Shown here one piece after another: positions 1-8,661 of a stretch of 64,000 nucleotides of DNA. This DNA comes from Lachnospiraceae bacterium (lineage in GTDB: Bacteria; Bacillota; Clostridia; Lachnospirales; Lachnospiraceae). Both the position numbers and the translations under genes were made by a program. Position 1 is the first letter of the stretch; every line of letters begins with the position of its first letter. The DNA lies in assembly GCA_017936785.1 (NCBI GenBank), contig JAGBEV010000014.1, forward strand, positions 82,985-146,984, given 5' to 3'. The notes under the pieces are model-generated. The model saw only the letters and a list, made by a program, of their open reading frames with translations. It was not told the origin of the DNA and did no database searches.

Positions 1-406
1 CTGCACTTCTTCCATAAGGAGAACAATTCCTGGCACCGACCACTGCCACGGCAGCAGCCGAAGGATCAGGAAGTTTTCCTTTAACAAACAAGACAGACGG
101 CGGAGCATCAATTTGCTTCAGCTTGTCCGGATAACCTGCGAGATGTTTTGGTATACACCATATTTTATTATAAAGAAGCTTTTGATATTCCTTTTTTATA
201 TTCCATTTTTCTTTTTGTGCCTTCAACGCTGTTTTTTGTTTTTCAGACAATTCAAATTGCTCTCCCCACCTGTACATATTCTCATACCCTCTAAATTGTT
301 CGTACAATTTTTCCACAGTCTTATCTCCAATACCGGAAACATTTTTCCAAAAAAATGCATAGGCACACTCTTTATGCCAACGTTCATCCATAATTATTTC
401 TTTCAT
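1..406 (-). CDS. dprA: DNA processing protein DprA, N-terminal part (cut by window edge)
   Basis: The first 135 residues of DprA, which loads RecA on incoming single-stranded DNA during transformation; the rest lies beyond the left edge. The N-terminal part (AFFWKNVSGIGDKTVEKLY) looks like the helical SAM-like domain. It is followed by the family hallmark entry to the Rossmann fold, DAPPSVLFVKGKLP and then VAVVGARNCSPYGR. The start at 406 has an ACGGAG ribosome binding site 8 nt upstream; a second in-frame ATG lies 5 codons downstream. It starts 23 nt after the comM stop, the usual comM-dprA order, so the two are probably co-transcribed. The catalytic-fold C-terminus cannot be judged here. 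Confidence 0.88.
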   Translation of the reverse strand, partial: MKEIIMDERWHKECAYAFFWKNVSGIGDKTVEKLYEQFRGYENMYRWGEQFELSEKQKTALKAQKEKWNIKKEYQKLLYNKIWCIPKHLAGYPDKLKQIDAPPSVLFVKGKLPDPSAAAVAVVGARNCSPYGRSA

Positions 407-429
407 TATTCATACTCCGTTTTCCTTTT

Positions 430-1950
430 TTATCCATCCAGCATACCCCGGTACGACGCAGCCTCCAGTATATGCCCGGATCCAATCCATTCGCTTTCTT
501 CCAGATCTGCTATGGTTCTTGCCACACGCAGCAGACGGTGATATCCTCTGATACTTAAATCTTTGGTTGAATAATATTTTCGTACAATTCTTTCTGCTTC
601 TTTTGTCATCCTGCACAAAAGATCTATCTGTGATGCCGGAATTCTACTGTTAAACATATTTTTACCATTTCGCATCTGCTGCATTTTTCTTGCCTTCAAC
701 ACACGTTTTCTGATTTCTTTGCTCATTTCCTTTTTCTCCTGCCGGCGTATGGATTCATAACTATTTCTCATAACACTTACAGACAGATCGATACGGTTTA
801 AAACAGGTCCCGATATACTATGTATATATCTGTGTACTTCTTTTTCGCTGCAGCTGCATCGGTTTTGATCCGGAAAATAGCCGCAGGGGCATGGATTCAT
901 AGCAGCCACCAGCATAAAATCACAAGGATAGGTATAACTTCCGCTTTTTCTTGTTATGGTCACCTTTCCCTCCTCCATAGGCTGCCTCAGCATATCCAAA
1001 GTCTGCCTTTTCATCTCCGGCAGTTCATCCAGAAATAACACCCCATGATTCGCAAGAGAAATCAGCCCCGGTTTTGGTATTGTCCCTCCTCCGATAAGAG
1101 CCTGGGGCGTAACTGTATGATGCGGGCTTAAAAAAGGTCTCTCTTCAATAAAATACGCATCTTCATTTAATAATCCTGCCACACTGTAGACCTTTGATGT
1201 ATCTAACATTTCTTCTTTGCTCATAGGCGGCAATATGCCCGGCATGGCTGCTGCCAGCATAGATTTTCCCGTTCCCGGCGGTCCTGATAACAAAAGATTA
1301 TGAAAACCTGCTGCCGCAATTTCTGCTGCCCGCTTTGCCACACTTTGTCCGATGATATCAGCAAAATCCGGCATTTTCTGTTGTGCATTTTTCTTTTTTC
1401 TCTTAAAAGGATTTTTCTCTTCCGGCTTTTCAAAAGCAGCGGGATCATCCACATAATCTATAACTTCGTGAAATGTCTCCACTCCGATTACCTTAATACC
1501 TTCAATACATTCCCCTTCCCTCCGGTTACATTCCGGTATGATGCAAGCCTCAATTCCTTTTTCCTTCGCCATAAGAAGAATGGGCAAAATTCCTTTTATT
1601 CCCCGAACGCCTCCATCCAATCCAAGTTCTCCCACTGCCATTATCTTACCGGGCTTTGGCAGCACCAGCCTGCCCATACATGCCAAAACTGCCATAGCAA
1701 TAGGCACATCAAAGGCTGAACCTCCTTTTCTGATTCCCGCCGGGGACAAATTGACAGTAAACCGCTTAGGCGGCATAGTATATCCAATATTTTTTAGCGC
1801 CACCCGTACTCTATCCCCGGATTCTTTTACTTCACTTCCCAGAAAACCCACCATATCAATGCATGGCAAGCCTTCTGCCATATCCACTTCAACTGTAACC
1901 GGATAGCCTCCCACTCCGTATACAGCACCTGTTAAAACAGAATGAACCAT
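430..1950 (-). CDS. comM: YifB/ComM family Mg-chelatase-like AAA+ ATPase
   Basis: A 506-residue ComM/YifB protein, a hexameric helicase-like ATPase that in other bacteria promotes branch migration during integration of transforming DNA. The N-terminal domain has the family pattern VEVDMAEGLPCIDMVG and VKESGDRVRVALKNIGY. Walker A is GPPGTGKS, and the sensor region contains AAMNPCPCGYF with a cysteine cluster. The start is placed at 1950 (MVHSVLTG) because an AGGAGG sits just upstream at 1955-1960; an upstream ATG at 1989 would add 13 residues that the family lacks. It lies between pilT and dprA, all minus strand, suggesting a DNA-uptake neighbourhood. Confidence 0.93.
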   Translation of the reverse strand: MVHSVLTGAVYGVGGYPVTVEVDMAEGLPCIDMVGFLGSEVKESGDRVRVALKNIGYTMPPKRFTVNLSPAGIRKGGSAFDVPIAMAVLACMGRLVLPKPGKIMAVGELGLDGGVRGIKGILPILLMAKEKGIEACIIPECNRREGECIEGIKVIGVETFHEVIDYVDDPAAFEKPEEKNPFKRKKKNAQQKMPDFADIIGQSVAKRAAEIAAAGFHNLLLSGPPGTGKSMLAAAMPGILPPMSKEEMLDTSKVYSVAGLLNEDAYFIEERPFLSPHHTVTPQALIGGGTIPKPGLISLANHGVLFLDELPEMKRQTLDMLRQPMEEGKVTITRKSGSYTYPCDFMLVAAMNPCPCGYFPDQNRCSCSEKEVHRYIHSISGPVLNRIDLSVSVMRNSYESIRRQEKKEMSKEIRKRVLKARKMQQMRNGKNMFNSRIPASQIDLLCRMTKEAERIVRKYYSTKDLSIRGYHRLLRVARTIADLEESEWIGSGHILEAASYRGMLDG

Positions 1951-2081
1951 AAAACCTCCTACTACACCTATGTTATTTTTTCTTTTCATTGAAATTCTGA
2001 CAGAAAATGCCAGATATGCAGAAAATAATTGAATTGTTGATAAATTTGTAAATACAGAAAATGAAAACGATTTGTTTTTAG

Positions 2082-2113
2082 AATCTTCCTGCCCTGCTAT
2101 GGGCAGGAAGATT
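2082..2113 (-). terminator. Perfect inverted repeat downstream of pilT, probable terminator
   Basis: A perfect 13-bp stem (aatcttcctgccc) closed by a 6-nt loop lies between the pilT stop and comM. The U-tract on the minus strand is poor, so termination may be weak. The stem itself is unambiguous. Confidence 0.5.
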
Positions 2114-2157
2114 TGATATTTTTAATAAATAATAATAGAAATAATCCAAAAACACTT

Positions 2158-3219
2158 TTAAATTAACTGACTGCGCATCTTATCCGGATTCTGTGCATAT
2201 TGGATACAGTTTTCTCTGGAAATCTTGCGGCTCATATAAAGCTGCATCAGATAATCATCCATAGTGCACATACCTTCACGCTTACTGGTCTGGATAACAG
2301 AAGGAAGCTGATGGGATTTTCCTTCACGGATCAGGTTTTTAACCGCTGCATTCGCATGCATAACTTCGAAAGCTGCCACACGGCCATCCTCAGTAATATT
2401 AGGAACCAGCGTCTGGGAAATGATGCAGACCAAAACTGCTGAAAGCTGTACTCTGATCTGCTGCTGCTGATGGGGCGGGAATGTATCGATAATACGGTCT
2501 ACAGTACTTGCCGCATCAATGGTATGTAAGGTGGACAATACCAGGTGGCCGGTCTCAGCTGCCGTAATAGCAGTACTGATGGTCTCATAGTCACGCATCT
2601 CACCTACCAGAATTACGTCCGGATCTTCACGAAGCGCAGCTCTTAAGGCATTTGCAAAGCTCTCCGTATCCTGTCCGATCTCACGCTGGTTGATCATTGC
2701 CATATTGTGATTATGGGAATACTCAATAGGTTCCTCCAAAGTGATGATATGTGCATCACGGCTCTTGTTGATCTTATCAATAATGGATGCCAATGTGGTA
2801 GATTTACCGCTACCGGTAGGTCCTGTTACCAGAATCAGTCCTCTCTTACGGGTATACAGATCGATAACCGACTGAGGAATACCAAGCTGTTCCGCCTGAG
2901 GAATTTCCGTAGTAACAGTACGAAGCGCTATGCCGATGCAGCCTCTCTGTTTGAACACATTTACACGATAACGTCCGATTCCCGGAAACGCCACAGACAT
3001 ATCGTACTCTCCCCGTTCCTCAAATTTTTCTCTCTGCTTGGGCTTTAACATATTGACACAAAGCTCTAATGTATCATTTGCCGTCAATACCGGATAGTCC
3101 AGTTTCGTCAGATGACCGTTCAGACGCATTATGGGAGGAAGTCCCACTGTAATGTGAATATCCGAAGCACCTGCATTATAAGCGACTGTTAAAATTTCTT
3201 CCAAAGTAGGCATTGCCAT
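2158..3219 (-). CDS. pilT: PilT-family type IV pilus retraction ATPase
   Basis: A 353-residue PilT/GspE-type secretion ATPase, a hexamer that powers pilus retraction at the inner face of the membrane. Visible motifs are Walker A GPTGSGKST, the Asp box (VILVGEMRDYET) and the His box (TGHLVLSTLHT). The N-terminal part (LTVAYNAGASDIHITVG) is the family PAS-like domain. I place the start at 3219 (MAMPTLEE) because an AAGGAG lies at 3229-3234; the longer reading frame would run into the end of sigK. It begins 31 nt after the sigK stop. No pilin, PilB or PilC is in the window, so a role in twitching or DNA uptake is inferred only from family and from the comM-dprA neighbours. Confidence 0.9.
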   Translation of the reverse strand: MAMPTLEEILTVAYNAGASDIHITVGLPPIMRLNGHLTKLDYPVLTANDTLELCVNMLKPKQREKFEERGEYDMSVAFPGIGRYRVNVFKQRGCIGIALRTVTTEIPQAEQLGIPQSVIDLYTRKRGLILVTGPTGSGKSTTLASIIDKINKSRDAHIITLEEPIEYSHNHNMAMINQREIGQDTESFANALRAALREDPDVILVGEMRDYETISTAITAAETGHLVLSTLHTIDAASTVDRIIDTFPPHQQQQIRVQLSAVLVCIISQTLVPNITEDGRVAAFEVMHANAAVKNLIREGKSHQLPSVIQTSKREGMCTMDDYLMQLYMSRKISRENCIQYAQNPDKMRSQLI

Positions 3220-3250
3220 TTCTTTTTTCTCCTTTACCTTCCCAACTTGA

Positions 3251-3898
3251 TTACATAGTTGTGTTGTCCTCAAACGCAATCCGAAGCTTTCTCAAAGCCT
3301 TTTTCTCGATCCGGGATACATAGCTGCGGGAAATCCCCATCATCTGTCCGATCTCCCTTTGGGTCATCTCCCGATCTCCCACAAGAGCATATCGCAGCCT
3401 GATCACTTCCAATTCCCGTTCACTTAAGGTATCATGTAAGATCTCTCTCAGCCTGTTAATGTCCTCTCTGGCTGACAGAAGTTCAAAGGCATCTGTCCCC
3501 TCCGCACATGTAATATCCAGCAGATTGATTTCATTTCCTTCTTTATCCGTACCAATGGGTTCATATAAGGATACATCCCTGGCACTTTTCTTACGCGCAC
3601 GAAGCATCATCAAAAGTTCGTTATCAATGCACCTTGCAGCATAGGTCGCCAGTTTATTCCCTTTGGTACCGTCAAAGGTCTGGATTGCCTTGATCAATCC
3701 TATTGTTCCGATAGAAATCAGATCTTCCGGATTTTCTTCCACATTCTGATATTTTTTCACAATGTGGGCTACCAGTCTCAAATTTCGTTCTATGAGAATC
3801 TGCTTTGCTTTTTCGGACTCTTCCTTATTGCCCTCCAAATACATGCGGATATAGTAAGCCTCTTTTTCCTCACTTAAGGGTTTTTGAAATGTCTGCAT
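3251..3898 (-). CDS. sigK: RNA polymerase sporulation sigma factor, SigK-like, without pro-peptide
   Basis: A 215-residue sigma-70 family protein closest to late mother-cell sigma-K. Region 2 contains ERNLRLVAHIVKKY, EDLISIGTIGLIKAI and LATYAARCI. The linker has the sigma-K signature DVSLYEPIGTDKEGNEINL, and region 4.2 is TQREIGQMMGISRSYVSRIE. The protein starts at MQTFQKPLSEE, equivalent to the mature part of B. subtilis sigma-K; the hydrophobic pro-sequence is absent, and an in-frame stop lies about 13 codons upstream. The ATG at 3898 is preferred over a TTG at 3901; the ribosome binding site (GGGGGA) is modest. No skin-type insertion interrupts it. Confidence 0.9.
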   Translation of the reverse strand: MQTFQKPLSEEKEAYYIRMYLEGNKEESEKAKQILIERNLRLVAHIVKKYQNVEENPEDLISIGTIGLIKAIQTFDGTKGNKLATYAARCIDNELLMMLRARKKSARDVSLYEPIGTDKEGNEINLLDITCAEGTDAFELLSAREDINRLREILHDTLSERELEVIRLRYALVGDREMTQREIGQMMGISRSYVSRIEKKALRKLRIAFEDNTTM

Positions 3899-3926
3899 CA
3901 AAAATCCCCCGGAACCGGTTTTACTA

Positions 3927-3956
3927 TATTGTATGCGAAAGGCTTAATTAAGGTTT
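3927..3956 (-). promoter_or_regulatory. Putative sigma-E/sigma-K type promoter of sigK
   Basis: Reading the minus strand, CATACAATA (3935-3927) fits the sigma-K -10 pattern CATAnnnTA and the sigma-E -10 CATACAAT. An AAACC lies 16-17 nt upstream as a possible sigma-K -35. Transcription would start about 20 nt before the sigK ATG. A further upstream TATAAT (3974-3969) with TTGCAC 17 nt away could be a vegetative promoter. Both are readings by eye. Confidence 0.42.
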
Positions 3957-4037
3957 CACAACATATTTATTATACAAACATTACGAGTAAAGTGCAAGAA
4001 GTTTGTCCCAACTGTCAAAACTCAGGAATTACTGATA

Positions 4038-4066
4038 TAGTCATTTTATTTTGTTTATGGTACAAT
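4038..4066 (+). promoter_or_regulatory. Putative sigma-A promoter of the yfhO-like gene
   Basis: An extended -10 (TGgTACAAT, TACAAT at 4061-4066) has a weak TAGTCA 17 nt upstream. It sits about 40 nt before the ATG at 4108, and an AAAGGA ribosome binding site lies at 4094-4099. Confidence 0.42.
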
Positions 4067-4107
4067 ACAAGCAAAAAATATGAAACACTGTGAGAAAGGA
4101 ATTCTTT

Positions 4108-7100
4108 ATGAATACATTTGTTAAAAAAATAAATCCAAAGATCTGTGGTCAATATCTGGCAGCCTATCTGATACCGGCACTGATCCTGCTTGCTATGATA
4201 CCAGTTTCTAACGGACTTTTCGGGGTTTTTGGTATTTTTTTGATCCCGCTTTCTGCCATTTCTTTTTTATTCTTTTTGCTACACACCAGCTTTTTTTCAG
4301 TCTCCTCACATCTGCTTACACTAAGTTTTTCTTGTGCCTATGCATTATCCGGCTTTTGTCTGGCAAACAATAATTCCGTAAAAAGCCTGCTCTGCTATAT
4401 TCTGCTTCCGCTATTGTTTTTATCTTTGGATGTACTGCTGGCAAAAGGCAGCTTTCTTCCGATAACACTGATTTTTTCGCTGCTTTTGTGTATAGAACCC
4501 ATAACCGGATGTATTTTGTTTTTCTATCTGATCGGGTTTGTGATTTTGATTCCTGAATGCCCAATCGGAAAAAGGGTTGCCGATCTGCTCCACATAACAC
4601 TTTTATTTTTATTTGCGCTGGGGCTTTCTGCCGCTTTTTCCATCCCCCAGTTACACAATTTTTTTGCTTCTGTTTCTAAGAATCCATACACAGGTTTTTC
4701 CATCAACTACCCTTGGGCAAATCTTCTTGCCAGATTTCTTCCCGGCTCTGTATTATCATCTGCCTTTTCTTCCGGTCGTGGAATGGATCTGTATTGTGGA
4801 CTGCTCTCTTTTTTCGGTCTGGTCCTTTACTTTTTCAACAATACCATTTCCTTTAAAAAGAGAATGCGCACCTTGTTATACACATTATTGGTGCTGCTTA
4901 CCCTGCAGACAACACCATTTCAATATCTGATCGAGCTTTGCAATGTAACTGACACCGCTTATTTATACTATAGCTTTTTCTTTGTATTCCTGGTTCTGAT
5001 GCTTGCCTGTGAAGCAATCGGTTCTCTTAGTGAATATTACACCGGAAACCTGACTGCCGGTCTGTGCATTACGTTCTTTATGATCATTACAGCTCTCATC
5101 GGCAGTGCACACAACTATATCTTTGCTACTCTCTTACTGATCGGATCATTCCTGGTCCTTTACATTATTCTTCTACCTTTTGTCCAAAAAGAAAGGTATC
5201 CCCATGTAAAAAAAATACTTTGCTTTGTCTTATTAGCAGAGCTTGCTTTCAATGGTCTTTTTTGCAGCAACACTAAATTGATTCCTTCTTCTGTATCCTT
5301 AGAGGATCGTTTTGCCTTGTCAGTGCCACAGGAAAATAAAAGCTCATCCGATATAACAGCAGATCCGATTCCAAACGAAGAAGCATATATTTCTTTTTAT
5401 GAAAAAGCAATTTCAAATGAAGTTTACGGCACATTTAATGCCGTTAATCAGTATGTCAGCTTTACCTCTGAAGAAGAAACCGCTTATAATCCACACAGAA
5501 TTCTTGACTTTTTTGAAGAATTCAATCTCAAATGCCATAAACTTGGCATTGATACAGACATCCTTCAAACATCAGATGCCACTATATCCTTTGATACTTC
5601 TGACCTCTATGAGATCACAGATGAGACCAACAGAATCTATAATTTTCATTCGTACCATAAAGCATTATCATATGATCATATTATCATTCCCTATACGGTA
5701 GAATTCCAATCTCCCGGAATCTATCTCATTTATGATAATATCAGCGGCAATCTTATGCGTTTTGATATCACAAAAGAAGATCTCAGCGCAAAGGGATATC
5801 TGTCTCTTGCACCTTCTGAAGAAATTAATCTGAATTTCCGTTTAAATGTTTATTCCTTTGACGAAGACGGCTTCCAGACAGTTCCGGATCTTCTGGTCGA
5901 TTATATGAGCGCAAATAACACTTCATTTTCTTCTATGATGTATCTGATCTATTTTGTGATTACCTGTATCTGCATATTGATTCTTCTGGCACTGACAGTC
6001 AATCATCACAAAAAACCACTGCTAATGTGGTTTTCATCACAAAAAGAAGCAGTCATGAATTGGCACTTTTATGAAAAGGCATTACACTGGTTCCGGGAAA
6101 ATGCTGTTTATCTTGCAGCCTTTGCAGTCCCTTTTTTCTTATTTGTCATTTCCATGATCCTATTCAGCTGCGAGCCATTTGGCAGCCAATCCTTTTTGGA
6201 TGAGGACGGCTATCCCTCTGTCCTTGCAGGTTCTCTTGGGTACTATCATAACCTGAAAAGCGGCAATACAGTCCTCAGTATGCTTATGGGCTATGCCACC
6301 AACATATATTCTGCAAGCAATACGGTATATACTGCTTTCCTGTTGCCGTTTTCTCCCTCATCCCTTCCCAGTGTACTATTACTGTCAGAAGCTGTATTAC
6401 TGGGGCTTTGCGGCTTTTCCGTTGTATACTATCTGACGCACAGATGGAATGGTCCGAAGGCATACAAAAAGGATTTCCGGCTTCTTGCGCCCGCATTCCT
6501 CTATACCATTAACGCTTTCATGCTGGCAATGCATAGCTATGTGTATTCCTGGTACCTGCTGTTTTTTATCCTGCCTCTACTGATTTTATCAGTTGAACGC
6601 CTGCTATATCAGAAAAAATGGTTTGGCTATACCATACTGCTTGCACTATCTATCTTTACCAACACCAATATTGCACTCTATCTCTGCATCTTTCTGGTAC
6701 TGTACTTTTTTACCTGCAGATTTGAAAATTTTACGGACTTCATCAGAAAAGGACTGCGTTTTACTGTCTTTTCCCTTCTTGCCGCCCTATGTTCTCTATG
6801 CAATATCATCACGATCTTATTGGGTGTCACCGGCTCCGGCTACAGCGAAAAAGATAGTATTTTCCCCTCCTTTGGTTTCCACGGCTCTTTCTTTGACCAG
6901 TGGAAGAAATTAATGATCTTCACCCCTTCCGGTGCCGTCAATACCAATGATGGCGGTATCAATCTCTATATGAGCCTGCTGTGTCTGGTTTTGCTTGCAG
7001 TTTTTCTAACAAACCGCTGCATAAGCCTAAGACGTAAGCTTACCTTTGCACTGCCTTCTGCTTTTCTGCTTTTCAGTTTCAATGAGCAGATTCTCTCTTA

Positions 7101-8661
7101 TATGTGGAATGGTATGCATTATCAGTCCAACGTTCCGAACCGCTATGTTTTTCTTCTTGTATTTTTATGCAGCATTATGGCTTATGACGGGCTGCTTGTG
7201 ATCCGCCGACAAAGCATCCTCAAAATGTCTCTTTTGTGCCTGTCAGCAGTTGCCTTTCTGACATTATGCCAGTTTGTCGGTGATGGAAATGCCTTATTCT
7301 GCTATGTATGCTCACTGGCACTTATTCTGCTGTATCTGTTGCTGCATCTGATATATAAAAAGTTTCCAAAATACAGGCGCTTTTACTATCCGGTCATGAT
7401 TCTTGTGCTGTTTGCTGAACTTTCTGCCAACTGGTTTTATACATGCACCACATTTAGCTTGACCAGTCCCATTCCCTATGGTGATTATGAAACGCAAAGT
7501 GAGGTAAATACTTCCCTGCTTGCAGATGCTGACAGCTTTTCACGTTTCTGCACGCCTGCTACTTTTTGCCTGAATACAGGTAATTTTTCCAACACACCAA
7601 ACGGAAATGTATTTATTTCCACATTATCAACCTTCCAACAGACACTAAATTCTCTTTATGGCAACTATGGCGGGGATAATTTCATTTGCAGCAACTACGA
7701 TTCCACTCCATGGGGACAATCTGTTGCCGCAAACGGCTACATTTCCGTGCCCCTTTATGCAACACAGACCTTACGCGATCTGGCACAATACGAATATATC
7801 GGCTATGCCAACCAATGCTATTTATTTAAAAATCCGGATGCCCTGCATTTAGGCTTCTATATCCCTCTGGATTTAGCTACGGAATTTGATACTGCTTCAC
7901 TACCGGATTTTATGAATATCTTTACCGATTGTTATACTGCCAACAGCTATGCTCCATTGCTTACACCTCTTGCATTGAGCGTAAATACCGGCGAAGAAAA
8001 CTCCATAACATTCCTAAACAATAATCTTGAGAAAATCAATATTGCGGAAGCTGATGCCATATTGTCTTCTCCCAAAACTGCGGAGTCAGCTTCTTCTGCT
8101 AATTCTTCTCTTTACCTTAAAATGGATTTTACCCCGGCAAAATCAGGGCAGGTTTATCTGAGCCTAAATGAATTTATCTGTCTTGGTTACTATACAGCAG
8201 GAGAAAAAGCAAGCATAACCATTCCATATCCCAATAAAACACCGGATATTTCAAAGGAGTATTTTCTCTATACTTTCGACGATGATGTTTATGAAAAATT
8301 TATCAGAGAAGTATCAAAAAATCAGTTGGAAAATATTACTATTGACGACAATGTGATCACTGCCACATCCGATTATGAAGAAGACGGTTATACAATGCTA
8401 AGCCTCCCTTATGATGAAAACTGGAAGGCATACATTGACGGAATAGAAGTGCCTGTTGAAAATGTATTGAATTCTGCGGTGTTTGTTCACACACCTGCCG
8501 GCAGCCATGAAATAAAACTGATCTATGATGTGACTATCTATCAGATCTGCACATGGATTTCATTTATCACAACATTTGCAGTCATCCTGATTTATTGTTT
8601 CCTAAAACGCCGCCGTCCATCCTGTTTCAACACAGATAACACAGTATCAACTAATATATAA
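4108..8661 (+). CDS. Giant YfhO-family membrane protein with two YfhO-like halves
   Basis: A 1517-residue multi-pass protein of the YfhO family, GT-C-fold enzymes that transfer sugars from polyprenyl-phosphate donors to surface polymers on the outer face of the membrane. Single YfhO proteins are usually about 800-900 residues. Here the two halves resemble each other: roughly residues 15-370 (LLARFLPGS, GLLSFFGLVLYFF) and 665-1130 (KLMIFTPSG, SLLCLVLLAVFL). Each membrane block is followed by a large soluble region. The C-terminus has the YfhO ending SLPYDENWKAYIDG, a final membrane helix and a KRRRPS tail. The first half lacks the first extracytoplasmic loop seen in the second (FGSQSFLDEDGYPSV). 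The ATG at 4108 has a good ribosome binding site; a GTG at 4090 is less likely. Its 3' end overlaps the convergent gene by 70 bp. The acceptor polymer is unknown. Confidence 0.82.
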   Translation: MNTFVKKINPKICGQYLAAYLIPALILLAMIPVSNGLFGVFGIFLIPLSAISFLFFLLHTSFFSVSSHLLTLSFSCAYALSGFCLANNNSVKSLLCYILLPLLFLSLDVLLAKGSFLPITLIFSLLLCIEPITGCILFFYLIGFVILIPECPIGKRVADLLHITLLFLFALGLSAAFSIPQLHNFFASVSKNPYTGFSINYPWANLLARFLPGSVLSSAFSSGRGMDLYCGLLSFFGLVLYFFNNTISFKKRMRTLLYTLLVLLTLQTTPFQYLIELCNVTDTAYLYYSFFFVFLVLMLACEAIGSLSEYYTGNLTAGLCITFFMIITALIGSAHNYIFATLLLIGSFLVLYIILLPFVQKERYPHVKKILCFVLLAELAFNGLFCSNTKLIPSSVSLEDRFALSVPQENKSSSDITADPIPNEEAYISFYEKAISNEVYGTFNAVNQYVSFTSEEETAYNPHRILDFFEEFNLKCHKLGIDTDILQTSDATISFDTSDLYEITDETNRIYNFHSYHKALSYDHIIIPYTVEFQSPGIYLIYDNISGNLMRFDITKEDLSAKGYLSLAPSEEINLNFRLNVYSFDEDGFQTVPDLLVDYMSANNTSFSSMMYLIYFVITCICILILLALTVNHHKKPLLMWFSSQKEAVMNWHFYEKALHWFRENAVYLAAFAVPFFLFVISMILFSCEPFGSQSFLDEDGYPSVLAGSLGYYHNLKSGNTVLSMLMGYATNIYSASNTVYTAFLLPFSPSSLPSVLLLSEAVLLGLCGFSVVYYLTHRWNGPKAYKKDFRLLAPAFLYTINAFMLAMHSYVYSWYLLFFILPLLILSVERLLYQKKWFGYTILLALSIFTNTNIALYLCIFLVLYFFTCRFENFTDFIRKGLRFTVFSLLAALCSLCNIITILLGVTGSGYSEKDSIFPSFGFHGSFFDQWKKLMIFTPSGAVNTNDGGINLYMSLLCLVLLAVFLTNRCISLRRKLTFALPSAFLLFSFNEQILSYMWNGMHYQSNVPNRYVFLLVFLCSIMAYDGLLVIRRQSILKMSLLCLSAVAFLTLCQFVGDGNALFCYVCSLALILLYLLLHLIYKKFPKYRRFYYPVMILVLFAELSANWFYTCTTFSLTSPIPYGDYETQSEVNTSLLADADSFSRFCTPATFCLNTGNFSNTPNGNVFISTLSTFQQTLNSLYGNYGGDNFICSNYDSTPWGQSVAANGYISVPLYATQTLRDLAQYEYIGYANQCYLFKNPDALHLGFYIPLDLATEFDTASLPDFMNIFTDCYTANSYAPLLTPLALSVNTGEENSITFLNNNLEKINIAEADAILSSPKTAESASSANSSLYLKMDFTPAKSGQVYLSLNEFICLGYYTAGEKASITIPYPNKTPDISKEYFLYTFDDDVYEKFIREVSKNQLENITIDDNVITATSDYEEDGYTMLSLPYDENWKAYIDGIEVPVENVLNSAVFVHTPAGSHEIKLIYDVTIYQICTWISFITTFAVILIYCFLKRRRPSCFNTDNTVSTNI

